The notes under the pieces are model-generated. The model searched no databases. It had not been told where the DNA came from and saw nothing but the letters and a program-made list of their open reading frames with translations. DNA of 64,000 nt, taken from positions 800,659-864,658 of the forward strand of contig KV908338.1 of NCBI GenBank assembly GCA_002005505.1, given 5' to 3'. The position numbers and the translations under genes are program-made. Positions 32,701 to 43,348 of this stretch are shown here, piece by piece. This DNA is from Botryococcus braunii (taxonomy: Eukaryota; Chlorophyta; Trebouxiophyceae). The stretch's first letter is position 1. Each line of letters starts with the position of its first letter.

Positions 32701-33708
32701 GCTTCCCAAAAGCACATGTGTTTTATCAGAATGAAACAAAGACACTGCATTCAGCTTCCAATTAACCACTGGATTAAATTCAGTCAACCAAGGTTTCCCT
32801 AGGACAAGGTCATAGTATGCCAGTTCAGTGGGGAGACAGGTGACTCCAAAATCCAGAGACCCCACAGATAGGTCCACTGACACACTACTGCCTACCACAG
32901 TGGTCCTTCCATCAGCAACACGTATCGTGACAGGTGAACTTATGGAAACAGTGGGCAAGGAGAGCTCCTGCACTAAGTGTTGATCCACAAAATTGGCAGA
33001 TGCCCCACTGTCCAACAAAATCCTAACAGGCCTACCAGCAAGGACTCCCGCAAATTCAATGCAAGTAGAGGAAAGGTCAGGACTGTCCACAAACTGACTA
33101 GTGTTGAGCATAAAAGAGTCAAAACATGTTGCTGCCAGTGGTTTCTCCTTCACACTAAGTAACCCAGTCTGGACAAGACAACGAAATAAAGGCAAGCCTG
33201 ATGAGCAGCAATGGGGCGGATCCTTAACGGTGGAAGTAATTCCCAAAGCATTCATGACAGGGCCCGAGAGCAAGACATCATGTGATTCCTGTGCAGAAGT
33301 CCCTTCCAGCACCTGCCCACAGTCACTCTGAAGGCAAGAGAGCACAGTCAATCTGGTACCTGGCAGTAACTGGGTGCTGAGCTGGCTGATAGCAGACACT
33401 CTATCACTACTCTGACAGAATAAAACAACATGAGAGGTCTCTGCTGGAAATGAGGAAGAAGCGTTACTCTTACCCTGACCCTCAGGACTAGCTAGGTACC
33501 TGTCAGTGGGTAACGTCTGAAACTCCCTACAGAGACCATGCCCATCTACATAATGAGACATGTAAGCATGACAGCAACTAGAAAAGAAGTCCTGAAGATG
33601 CCCAACGTTATACAGTACAGGGGTACCAAACTGGACTGCAGAACAAGGGAAAATCATCTCAAAAACAGGGCTCACACTGCTGACAAACAATAAAGGACGC
33701 CAATTCAA
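29755..33708 (-). CDS. Element C pol: protease, RT, RNase H, integrase, chromodomain; one in-frame stop
   Basis: Pre-protease region (about residues 1-235); protease [15 protein letters not shown] with [12 protein letters not shown] (Tyr near residue 572); RNase H around [16 protein letters not shown]; integrase zinc region H-x-H...CRSCDTC, then core DLVTDLP and IVSDRDPRF. After AYHP comes TAG (30,519-30,517), then in the same frame [11 protein letters not shown] and the rest of integrase. A chromodomain follows ([13 protein letters not shown]...[11 protein letters not shown]). The stop sits where related elements have Gln, so a single C-to-T change explains it. Pol is in the -1 frame relative to gag, the frames touching at 33,705-33,708. 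Confidence 0.93.
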
Positions 33709-34745
33709 GTCGCTTTAGACTTGTTACGATCCTTTTTCAACTCGGGATGAAGCTGGAAGCACCGGTCGATGCTGTGCCCCACTTTCCCACAATGTGCGCA
33801 AACGTGCGCAGCTGGCTTGGCTGCACCAGAGGTCTTGGAGTCGCCTGAACCTTTTGGGGGGTGCTGCGGCTGTTTGGAGGGGCCTGGAATATCAGATATG
33901 GTCACTGCATGTTTGAAGAGGTCTCCCAGGGTTTTAGGATACTGCAACGAGATAGGCTTCTGCAGATCTGCCCTGCAGCCCTGCAAAAACAGGTGACACA
34001 AGGTGTCTTCAGCAAAAGCACTGGGAACTTTAGCACGCAACGCATTAAACGTAGCTATATAAGTCCTCATGTCCTGTTTGCCCTGCGAGATACTCAGCAA
34101 TTGCTCCAAATACCGCTTGTGCAGCTCTACAGGCCTGAATGCCACAGTCAGAGCTGACACAAAATCACTCCACGTCCCAAAAGCTGACAAGCTACCAGAG
34201 GCAATGAGATGAAACTGCCCTGTCCACCAATCAAGTGCTTTGCCACGGAGAAACATCGACGCAACCTCTACTGCACGGGTAGAGGCCAGATCTACACCAT
34301 ATGCACGCAAATACATTTCACACTGCATAATCCAAGGATCCAATTTTGTTGCATCCCCTTCGAACACAGGCGGATCCGGAAACTTCAAAGAGGGCTTCCC
34401 TGAACCACTCGGAAGAACAGCTGGTGCCACAATAGCCGTTGGCGTAGGCTGCACTGCGACGACTGGAGCAGGTTGCGCTAAAGCTCGTTGAATAATTTCC
34501 GCAAATCCATCTAGGAGAGTCTGAGTAGTGGCATCAGGTGGAGCAGTCGATGGAACACTAGATCCTGCTACAGCGGACTCCCCAGGAAGAGCACCGATTG
34601 CCACAAGATGCCTAATCATTAACGCTGGATCTACTTCTGACAGATCTACATCCTCATCAATAGAGGGATCTACAGGGGGATCAAGTTCAACACGACTTGG
34701 GCTCTGTGCGCGGGCTCTAGACCCTGAACGAGGTCGCCGAGACAT
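33705..34745 (-). CDS. Element C gag
   Basis: 346 codons from ATG at 34,745: basic N-terminus MSRRPRSGSRARAQSP, acidic segment, Pro/Thr-rich linker, a retrotransposon gag core (around KLDPWIMQCEMYLRAYG to FLQGCRADLQKPISL) and a C-terminal knuckle VCAHCGKVGHSIDRC. It ends TGA overlapping the pol frame by four bases. No ATG is available at the junction, so -1 frameshifting or initiation at a non-ATG codon would be needed for pol (inference). Confidence 0.92.
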   Translation of the reverse strand: MSRRPRSGSRARAQSPSRVELDPPVDPSIDEDVDLSEVDPALMIRHLVAIGALPGESAVAGSSVPSTAPPDATTQTLLDGFAEIIQRALAQPAPVVAVQPTPTAIVAPAVLPSGSGKPSLKFPDPPVFEGDATKLDPWIMQCEMYLRAYGVDLASTRAVEVASMFLRGKALDWWTGQFHLIASGSLSAFGTWSDFVSALTVAFRPVELHKRYLEQLLSISQGKQDMRTYIATFNALRAKVPSAFAEDTLCHLFLQGCRADLQKPISLQYPKTLGDLFKHAVTISDIPGPSKQPQHPPKGSGDSKTSGAAKPAAHVCAHCGKVGHSIDRCFQLHPELKKDRNKSKAT

Positions 34746-34781
34746 TGCGAAGCACTAAGAAAGAAACGCACCACGAACGAA

Positions 34782-34812
34782 CGACAAGGAATCAGCCTTG
34801 TCGCCGATACCA
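34782..34812 (-). promoter_or_regulatory. Element C PBS with overlapping hairpin
   Basis: PBS TGGTATCGGCGA in element sense (34,812-34,801). Stem CGACAAGG/CCTTGTCG (34,782-34,789 with 34,796-34,803) shares three bases with the PBS; the six-base loop differs from that of B. Confidence 0.85.
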
Positions 34813-34814
34813 AA

Positions 34815-35069
34815 TGTAGTATATCAGCGGAAGAGAGTTTAGGAATCAGACAATTCGTGATGTGCACGGAAAGAGTGTTACATGAATGAGCCGCAGGTCC
34901 ACCCTTAATGCCATCCAGGGTTGAATGTACAGTGTACTGCCACAGACGTGTAGTCGGGCAACCGAGCGAACTACCTGAGCGAGGTTGTACTGCGAACTCA
35001 GATCACATGGCAAGTCATAGAGCAATGCCAAGGACCATACTAGAGCATTAGACCCTAGGAAATGCTACA
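34815..35069 (-). repeat. Element C 5' LTR
   Basis: 255 bp; partner of 28,751-29,005, followed by TSD TTGAT at 35,070-35,074. Confidence 0.95.
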
Positions 35070-35584
35070 TTGATGATAAACTTGTGCAGGAGCTTGCCCT
35101 TCCCACTGTGCCTTTGAGTTCACATGTTACTGTGAGAGTGGCTGATGGTAGGACATCTGTGGTAGGACATAGTGTGTCAACTGACCTGACTGTTGGGACC
35201 TTGGGTTTTGGAGTCACCTGCCTCCCTACTGAGTTGACCTACTATGATCTTGTCTTGGGCAAACCTTGGTTAACTGCTTTTAACCCAATTGTGAATTGGA
35301 AATTGAATGATGTGTCTTTGGTTCATGCTAATAAAACACATGTACTTTTGGGGTGTCAGAGGTCAGGCATGCCTGGGTATGTGATCTCATCCATGGAAGT
35401 GGAAGAGATGGTGAAGTTGGGTGAATCAGTGTACATTATTCAACTGAATGCAGTGACTGACAATGTTTCAGATACTGATGCATACAATGTGCCAGAGTTG
35501 GAGCAGCTTTTGCAGGAATTTAAGGATGTACTGTCTGGACTTCCTGAAGGCCTCCCTCCTTCTCGTGCTGGAGACCACCACATC
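35070..35584 (+). pseudogene. Element B pol segment: protease C-terminal part
   Basis: Continues the B protease after the C insertion: LVQELALPT and [18 protein letters not shown], matching C pol. It runs to [16 protein letters not shown] and is then cut by the LTR of D at 35,585. Confidence 0.88.
35580..35584. repeat. Target site duplication of element D (ACATC), left copy
   Basis: Matches 42,101-42,105. Confidence 0.92.
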
Positions 35585-35825
35585 TGTAACAGGGGTTCAA
35601 CGATCGGGTGAACCTCGTGACGCATAACAGCGTTACACGTGCAGTAGCGCACCGGTGGTGCTGCTGTGCGGGCAGAGATTGGACAAGATAGAGAGGTGTT
35701 AGGATAGTCTAGGCACCTAAAGGCTTGGGTTTAGAGTTATAGAGACCTTGGGCGAGAGGTGGAGCCCCATTATGTAAGGTTCGTTGCAGTCGGGGTTTGG
35801 GACCTTTGCCGATCGGTCCGTGACA
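35585..35825 (+). repeat. Element D 5' LTR
   Basis: 241 bp, TGTAACAGGGGTTC to GTCCGTGACA; partner 41,860-42,100. Confidence 0.95.
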
Positions 35826-35826
35826 G

Positions 35827-35859
35827 TGGTATCGGCGAGAGGGGCTTAGGCCCCTTTCG
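35827..35859 (+). promoter_or_regulatory. Element D PBS with overlapping hairpin
   Basis: PBS TGGTATCGGCGA (35,827-35,838). Stem CGAGAGGGGC (35,836-35,845) with GCCCCTTTCG (35,850-35,859), loop TTAG; ten pairs with one G-T. Confidence 0.85.
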
Positions 35860-36026
35860 TGAGCCGACTGAGTCTAGAAAGGTATATTTATTTATGTAAT
35901 TTAATAGAAGAGGAATTTGCCGCTTGGGAGTTAGATTTAGCGAGGAGACGTCGTGAAGTCTCACAGGGCCCCCAACTCGACGATCCCTCTCGTTCCGTAC
36001 AATCTGATGCCTCAATAACTTCAGAA

Positions 36027-37280
36027 ATGGCGCGGAGAGAACTTGATGATTTACGTGCGCAGCTGGATGAGTCCCGAGAGCGGGAAGACGCGCTCCAAAC
36101 TCAGATCGACGAACTCCGTGCGGAACAAGAGGCACGACCCACTCCCGTAATTCGTACGCATATGCCTGACAAATTTGAGGGCCGAAAGGATGATTTGGAG
36201 CAATTTTTAGAGGATGTGCGTTCGTATTGTGTGCTTACTAATCTCCCACTTGACAAGCGAGTGGATTACGCGGTGCGGTGCCTGGGGAAGTCCGTGAAAA
36301 AGGTATGGCTGGCTAAGAAAGCCAATTACCTTAGAACAAACCCAGGTACAGCCCTGACTCTTGAAATCTTTGGACAACTTCTGGGCAGTGTCTATGACAA
36401 TAGTGATAAAATCACCAAGGCAAGGGACAAGTTGGATGGGGTTTTTCAGGGTTCTGATACCCTAGAACGTTATGTCGAAAGGTTCACAACACTGCTTTCA
36501 GAGGTGGAAGTGGGGGGAGAGCTGTCTGGGGGGAAGAAAATTCATCGCTTTAGAAAGGGGTTGCGCGACGACTTAAAAAAGGTGGCTGTCCTTGACCCCA
36601 CCACTGGGGCTCCTTACCAAGACATAGATGCATTGATCAGTGCACTAACAAAGTATGATGCTGCCGTGGGAGGCACGGCGCAGGGGAAAAGACAACGTCT
36701 TGGGGGCCCTAGTGTGGCAGCCACCACTGCCGTCGAATATGCCTACCCCACAGCCACCCCGGACGGGACATGGACAGGATACAACTATGGCTATGGTTAT
36801 CAACAAGCCCCAACGTATGCTGCGGCTCCCATGGCCATGGCCTCAGTCTACCCTCAAGCAGGTCCATTAGCCTCCATGGCAGGTGGGCCTTCCCTGTATC
36901 CCCGTAGGGATGGGGTACCACCCTCAATGCGGGTAGATCGCCGCACTGGGTTCAACCCCGAGAGGCAGTGTTTCTCGTGTCAGAGCATGGGTCATGAGGC
37001 GTGGGTGTGCCCTTTCAAACAAATGGCTGAACACCCTGAGATCCCCCTCACTGCTTTTCAGTTGCACATTGCTCAACAGATTGTGAGGGACCGGCGGGCT
37101 CGGGGAGTTCCACTTCCTGTCATCCCTGCACAGTTTGCAGAGATGGTGAATAGGGGCCAAGCATATGGTGGGGTGGGAACGGGCGGGACTGGACCAGGTG
37201 GTAGGACTGGGCGTGGGCGCGGACGGGGCCGGGGACGAGGACGGGGCTACGGAAGAGGGCGGGGACGGGCTAGAACATGA
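36027..37280 (+). CDS. Element D gag
   Basis: The first in-frame ATG with a homologous start in element E is at 36,027 (MARRELDDLRAQL); the open frame begins at 35,859. N-terminal coiled-coil-like segment, gag core (FEGRKDDLEQFLEDVRSYC to KIHRFRKGLRDDLKK), aromatic Gly/Ala/Tyr/Pro linker, one CCHC knuckle CFSCQSMGHEAWVC, and an Arg-Gly-rich tail GRGRGRGRGRG. Its TGA overlaps the ATG of pol as ATGA. Confidence 0.92.
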   Translation: MARRELDDLRAQLDESREREDALQTQIDELRAEQEARPTPVIRTHMPDKFEGRKDDLEQFLEDVRSYCVLTNLPLDKRVDYAVRCLGKSVKKVWLAKKANYLRTNPGTALTLEIFGQLLGSVYDNSDKITKARDKLDGVFQGSDTLERYVERFTTLLSEVEVGGELSGGKKIHRFRKGLRDDLKKVAVLDPTTGAPYQDIDALISALTKYDAAVGGTAQGKRQRLGGPSVAATTAVEYAYPTATPDGTWTGYNYGYGYQQAPTYAAAPMAMASVYPQAGPLASMAGGPSLYPRRDGVPPSMRVDRRTGFNPERQCFSCQSMGHEAWVCPFKQMAEHPEIPLTAFQLHIAQQIVRDRRARGVPLPVIPAQFAEMVNRGQAYGGVGTGGTGPGGRTGRGRGRGRGRGRGYGRGRGRART

Positions 37281-40200
37281 TCATGGAACAATACCTCACC
37301 ACATTTTCTCCTTATCCTACTTTTTATTCTTCTTTAAAACAGCAAGCGGGACAACTTTTAGATTGTTTATTTTCTTGTAGCACTTCTTTGGAAGTTCAGC
37401 CCGATGGTACACACTTACCACAGTTTGTTGTTGTTAAACGGGGGGAAGTTGAACAAACATTATCACGCTTTCGGCAAGACCAACTCGGGACACCTCAAAT
37501 GCATGCTTGCTTTGTCTTAGGGGCAAAAGTTGCCAAAAGTGCGACCATTTTTCCCTTTTTGAAGGGCATGCGTGTGCTCCTGCAAGGGAAAAAAGATAGG
37601 AATATTCCCTATTCCTATGTCGTTTACTATGCACCTCCCCAACATTGCATATCATTTTGTCAGGCACTAGCACATCCAGACCTTGCCTTCATCTTCAATA
37701 TCAGGTGTGGGGGGGTCAGTGGAGTCGCTCTGGTAGATACCGGGGCAACCCACACATTTGTGCGCAGGTCTTTTGTGAACACTTTAGGCCTTCGGCCGGT
37801 GAACACTTCGGTGTCTGTCCAATTGGCAGATGGCCAAACAATGACCTCTGCCGGCACTGTTTCTTTAAGGTTGCATTTGTCAAGAACTTACGTTGAACAA
37901 AGGAAATTCATAGTCTGTGACAGGCTCTTGGATGGTATAGATGTCATTTTAGGAAATGATTTCTTGAAAGACCGGGGCGCATTCATAGACTACGCGCAAA
38001 ATGCCTTGCATTTGAAGCCGGCACACTTCCCTCACTACATAACTCTCCGAAATAATGCGATTGTGCCCGAGACAAGCCCAATAAATCATACTAAGATTAT
38101 TTCAGCAATAAGTGCAAACAGGGCTTTACGGAAGGGTGCTCAAATGTTTTGGGGAGTCGTGCGAGAGGAGACAAAGGAGGGGACAATGGGGAATGGAAGG
38201 GACCAGTCATGGGAGGAGATTGTATTGGGGAAGGTGGCCTCGGCTACCATGAAAGAAGAACCTCCCCCATGGGATACAGATGAAGCCACCGACCTTAACC
38301 TAAACTCTCGGGATGCAATTGGTAGTATGACTGGCAAACCAAAGGAGCTGCGAGAACTTCTGTTGCAGTTTCTAGATGTTTTCCCAGATAAGCTGCCAGA
38401 GTTGCCACCAGATAGAGGGGTAGCTCACACTATACCAATGGAACCAGGTCATGTACCCCCGTGCCGACCCACCTATAGGCTTGCTGAACCTGAAGTCAAA
38501 GAATGTAGGCGGCACGTCGAAGAACTCTTAACCCAAGGGTTCATTAGGCCTAGTTCCTCTCCTTATGGCAGCCCAATTCTGTTTGTTAGAAAAAAGGATG
38601 GTTCTTTCCGTATGGTCATCGACTATCGAGCGGTCAATAATCTCACAAGGAAAGACAAATATCCATTACCAAGAATTGACGATTTGCTAGATAAACTACA
38701 AGGCTCACAATATTTCAGTTCGTTTGACCTGTTGTCGGGTTACCACCAAGTACGACTGCATGAGGCGGATGTACCCAAAACAGCATTTAGGACACCTTTT
38801 GGGTCCTATGAGTTTTTGGTTATGCCCTTTGGGCTAACGAATGCTCCGTCAACTTTTCAAAGGTTGATGAATTCAATATTTCACGACTTTATTCGTGAAG
38901 GCTTCGTCGTTATTTATCTAGATGACTTGTTAATCCACAGTCAATCCTTGGAGGATCATTACCAACATTTGGCACGTGTGCTCGAGCGGCTCCGGGAACA
39001 GAAACTGTATGCTAAGTTATCCAAATGTGACTTCCTAACGTCAGAGTTGTGTTACTTGGGACATGTTGTTGGACGGGACGGGCTGAAAGTGGATCCGGCT
39101 AAAGTTAAAGCTATCAAGGACTGGCCAACTCCCACTACGGCGACGCACGTACGGCAATTTCTGGGGCTAGCCAACTACTTCCGCAAGTTTGTCAAAAACT
39201 ATAGTACGATAGCTGCCCCACTTACCCATCTAACTGGCAAGACGCCATGGATTTGGGGCAACACCGAGCAACATTCTTTTGATAGTCTCAAAAATGCCTT
39301 AGTCAATGCTCCCACCTTGGTATTGCCAAATCCACAAAAGCCGTACCGTGTCGTTACCGATGCTAGTGACATAGGAGTTGGTGCAGTTTTATTACAAGAC
39401 CAAAAGCCGGTCGCGTATTTCAGTAAAAAATTCAATTCAGCTGAGACGCGATATAGCACAACTGAAAAAGAACTTTTAGGAGTCTTATATGCTTTGAAAG
39501 AGTGGCGCTGCTATGTCCTAGGCACCTCATTTGTTGTTGTCACTGACCATAAGGCTAACAGCTTTTTACAAACCCAATCTCTCCTTTCACCCAGAAGGGC
39601 GCGGTGGGCCGAATATCTGCAACAATTTGACATTAAGTGGGAATGGTCACCTGGGGTTGGCAACCCAGCAGACCCACTTTCAAGATGTCCTAATCTGGCC
39701 GTGGCCAACGTGTCGGGTGGACATCTGGGGGAGCACTCTCTCCTTGTCGAAGCGGATATGATGGGGGCAGGGGAGGCTGCAGACTCTCACTCCCTACCCT
39801 CGCAACTGGAAGGAATGGAAGCATGGGTGCGGGTTCTAAAGGATGCTTATTTAGTTGATGGATGGCTCTCGCGTAAACAAAACCGTCGGAAATTGGCCCA
39901 CCGGAACGGGTTCTGGTATAAAAACTCGCGTTTGTATGTGCCTGCGCATTACGTTTCAGTGGACGGGGCGGAAAGGAACCTCCGTAGGGAAATACTTGAA
40001 AATCTTCATGGACCCCCAATAGTGGGTCATCAAGGGCGGGACAGGACAATCGAGCTGGTCGCCAGATCTTGGTGGTGGCCAGGGGTAAATGCAGATGTAA
40101 CCGACTATGTAGCGCATTGCGACTCGTGCCAAAGAGTAAAACCTTTTTCAGGCTTACCTGTAGGGTTGTTACACCCCTTAGAAATCCCTCCTTGAAAATG

Positions 40201-41359
40201 GGAGTCCATGTCCATGGATCTCATCACGGGATTACCTAAGACCAAATCTGGGTACAATGCAATTTGGGTTGGGGTTGATAGATTATCTAAATTTGCCCAT
40301 TTTGCGCAGACGTCACAGGAGGCCGACGCCGCTGACATTGCCCAACTATTGCGCACGCGTGTCTTCACTTTACATGGCTTTCCCCGTGAGATAGTTTCAG
40401 ATAGAGACCCACGTTGGGTGGGCAAGTTCTGTCAGGAGTTGTTTAGGCTCACGGGGTGCCGGTCCGCCTTGTCTACTGCTTTCCACCCCCAGAGCGACGG
40501 CCAGACTGAACGCATCAACAGAATCTTGGAAGATTACCTTCGGCATTATGTGGGGGGGAGACAGACTGATTGGGATAAGCATTTGTGTGAGGCCGAGTTC
40601 GCATATAATAATACTTACAATCAATCTATCAATACTACTCCGTTTCGCTTAACTTTTGGGCAGGACCCTGTGATCCCTTTTCAAGAAATCTATGATGCAC
40701 CTGTTCTTGGTCGTGGTATCGAGCAAGAATATGTTCCAGCTGCGGCTGAGTTTGTCAGACGTATGCGGTGGGACTTAGAACGGGCCAGGACTTGCCTTAA
40801 GGCAGCCCAAGAAAGACAGAAGGCGTACGCCGATAAAAGGCGGCGGGACCTACCAAGCTTTGAAGTAGCTCAACAAGTCCTGCTTTCGTCAAAGAATATT
40901 AAGTTCAAACATTCCAGGACTAAGAAATTGTTGCCAAGGTACATTGGCCCCTTTCCGGTCACCCGGGTTATTTCCCCGGTAGCATACAAGTTGCTGCTAC
41001 CTACGCATATGCGCATGCACGACGTATTCCATGTTTCCCTTCTCAAACCGTATAAAACTGACGGAAGCGTGCAACCCCCACCTCTTCCTGAAATCATAGA
41101 TGGTGAGCTAGAATATGAGGTGGAGGCAGTGCTTGCACATAGAGAGCGGAAACTTAGGGGCAAGAAAGTAGTGCGCGAGTATCTTATTAAGTGGGCCGGC
41201 TATGAGAGCATCCATAATACCTGGGAACCCGAGGAAAACTTAGTGCATTCTCGAGAGGCGGTACAGCAGTACTGGAGTCTAACCACGGGGCGTGGGTCGG
41301 AAGCTAAACGGACAGGAACGGAAGCTACATCTCAACGCAAGCGTGCTAGGCGTGCTTGA
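37277..41359 (+). CDS. Element D pol: protease, RT, RNase H, integrase, chromodomain; one in-frame stop
   Basis: ATG at 37,277 inside the gag stop (ATGA). Order: pre-protease segment of about 150 residues; protease VALVDTGATHTF (Asp near residue 154); RT with YLDDLLIHS (Tyr 547); RNase H VTDASDIGVGAVL; integrase zinc region HQGRDRTIEL...CDSCQRVK; then TGA at 40,193-40,195; then integrase core [19 protein letters not shown], and chromodomain EYEVEAVLAHRERKLRG...WEPEENL with a basic KRARRA tail. E has Arg at the aligned site, so CGA-to-TGA or AGA-to-TGA is likely. Apart from this stop it looks intact. Confidence 0.93.
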
Positions 41360-41859
41360 CGCCCTGGCAGGTCGGGTCGGCCCCTTGGTGCTCCTTTTGT
41401 GGGAAGCTCTGGACGTGGCAACCAGAGTGCACCTTGGGGGTACTCCAGTATGGGTAGACCTTAGGAGTGGAACGGACATGGGAACGGACGAGAGTGAGGC
41501 GCGTGGCCCCTCTCGGGTGCGTGCGGTGCTAACCGCTCACCCTGGACAGGACACATGTGTAGAGTGTCGCGACTTGTGTTTACCCTGATGTATCGTGATG
41601 TGGAAAGGACCAGTGGAAAGGACTGGACTAGTTGTTGTATCGGTTCCCGGGTTCACGTAAAGGACATGACTGGACATGTAGGAACATACACGGACTGGAC
41701 TGGATATGTAAGGACTGGACAGGACAAGGGGTCCGGCTGGGGCTGGGGACGCCGGACTAGCGACTCTCGGTCTCTAAAGCTCCAAAACCTAAAGCCTTGG
41801 GTGGTTAGGTTAGTCTCCTTACCTACTTGGCCGGGACGTCCAAGATAGGAGGGGGAGGA
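41360..41859 (+). other. Element D 3' untranslated region with GGACTGGAC repeats and hairpin
   Basis: Contains many GGACTGGAC/GGACAGGAC words (about 41,600-41,730), a hairpin at 41,731-41,757 that covaries with element E, and a PPT at about 41,847-41,859. Confidence 0.8.
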
Positions 41860-42100
41860 TGTAACAGGGGTTCAAGGATCGGGTGAACCTCGTGACGCAT
41901 AACAGCGTTACACGTGCAGTAGCGCACCGGTGGTGCTGCTGTGCGGGCAGAGATTGGACAAGATAGAGAGGTGTTAGGATAGTCTAGGCACCTAAAGGCT
42001 TGGGTTTAGAGTTATAGAGACCTTGGGCGAGAGGTGGAGCCCCATTATGTAAGGTTCGTTGCAGTCGGGGTTTGGGACCTTTGCCGATCGGTCCGTGACA
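41860..42100 (+). repeat. Element D 3' LTR
   Basis: 241 bp; partner of 35,585-35,825; TSD ACATC follows at 42,101-42,105. Confidence 0.95.
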
Positions 42101-42657
42101 ACATCAGATCGGAGCCGGACGCAACTCCTCCAGCCTCCCGCATATATCCACTGTCTGGAGCCCAGCTTGCTGAGCTACGTGCACAGTTGCAGGAGCTCCT
42201 TGAGAGGGGGTTCATCCGCCCATCGACATCACCATTTGGTGCACCCATCTTATTTGTTCCCAAAAAGGATGGTGGATGGCGTTTATGCATTGACTACAGG
42301 GCCTTGAATAGGATTACTGCTAGGAACCAACACCCATTGCCTAGGATTGATGATGTTCGAGCAATTGCATGGAAGTTTTGTATTTTCTAAGCTAGACCTT
42401 GCCTCTGGATATCATCAGATACGTATGCATGAGGACAGCATAGAAAAGATTGCTTTTAAAACCCGTTATGGTCATTATGAGTTCACTGTTATGCCTTTTG
42501 GGTTAACCAATGCACTTGCCACCTTTCAGTCTGTGATGAACTCTATCTTGTCTCCCTTCCTTGATAGATTTGTTCTGGTGTACCTAGACGATATCCTCAT
42601 ATATTCTAAATCTGTTGCAGAGCATATGGAGCATTTGAGGACAGTCTTGTCAGTGCT
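42101..42657 (+). pseudogene. Element B pol segment: reverse transcriptase
   Basis: Reads [16 protein letters not shown] through [20 protein letters not shown], breaks frame near 42,350 by an apparent single-base loss compared with C, then [14 protein letters not shown] and [12 protein letters not shown]. It ends where F inserted at 42,658. Confidence 0.9.
42653..42657. repeat. Target site duplication of element F (GTGCT), left copy
   Basis: Matches 48,944-48,948; located in the RT of B. Confidence 0.92.
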
Positions 42658-43348
42658 TGTTGTGTTAATAAATTTTATGCCTTTCCCTCAGAGGAGAAAT
42701 AATGGCAAGTCTCCGGATGAGGACAATACCAATTAGGAAGGAGAGGCAAAACTCTGAGTTCTGCCAGGCAATACATGCATTTGAACGAAGACTATCATAA
42801 CGCAAGTTACAGACACGTTTGTAGAAAGGAGGCATATGGGGCAAGCACGGAGAGGGAAGGCACTTGATTGGAACTATAGCAGCACTCCGGGTGTCTATCA
42901 ATCAGTTGCCAACCAGTCCTTGACTTGTATATGTCCGTGCCTACTTAACAACGCACAAGTAGGAGGACATCGTCTAACACCCTCCGTGCCGCCACCATGC
43001 AGGTGACTTAACCCTTATTGTATTCCTGGATTTAGCACTCAGATGAACATTGTTAGAACAAGCTAGACATATGGAGTTGAGTTTAGCTCATCGGACAAAG
43101 TAACGAGCATGACCTGAGTGAGAGCAGGTTAGGCGTGTTTGAACTGCGTCACCTTATTAGGAGAGATGAGAGATATTGTAAGACTTGATTGGAACTATAG
43201 CAGCACTCCGGGTGTCTATCAATCAGTTGCCAACCAGTCCTTGACTTGTATATGTCCGTGCCTACTTAACAACGCACAAGTAGGAGGACATCGTCTAACA
43301 CCCTCCGTGCCGCCACCATGCAGGATACGCCAAGCCCAGAATATTTCA
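42658..43348 (+). repeat. Element F 5' LTR
   Basis: 691 bp with an internal direct repeat of about 130-140 bp (from about 42,862 and again from about 43,193, offset 331). The inner LTR end is at 43,348. Confidence 0.95.

Larger units (their letters stand above)
28751..35069 (-). mobile_element. Element C: near-intact Ty3/gypsy retrotransposon inside B
   Basis: 255-bp LTRs at both ends that I find identical, TSD TTGAT, PBS and overlapping hairpin at 34,782-34,812, PPT AAGGGGGAGGGCA next to the 3' LTR, gag, and pol with one in-frame stop. The protease-RT-RNase H-integrase order and the C-terminal chromodomain make it a chromovirus-like gypsy element. It is inserted in opposite orientation into an older relative, B. 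Confidence 0.95.
35585..42100 (+). mobile_element. Element D: Ty3/gypsy chromodomain retrotransposon inside B
   Basis: 241-bp LTRs differing at one position I can see, TSD ACATC, PBS, gag, pol with one in-frame stop, PPT GGAGGGGGAGGA and chromodomain. Close relative of element E at the protein level, with identical arrangement and landmark spacing (YLDD at pol residue 547 in both) but unrelated-looking LTR bodies. Confidence 0.95.
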
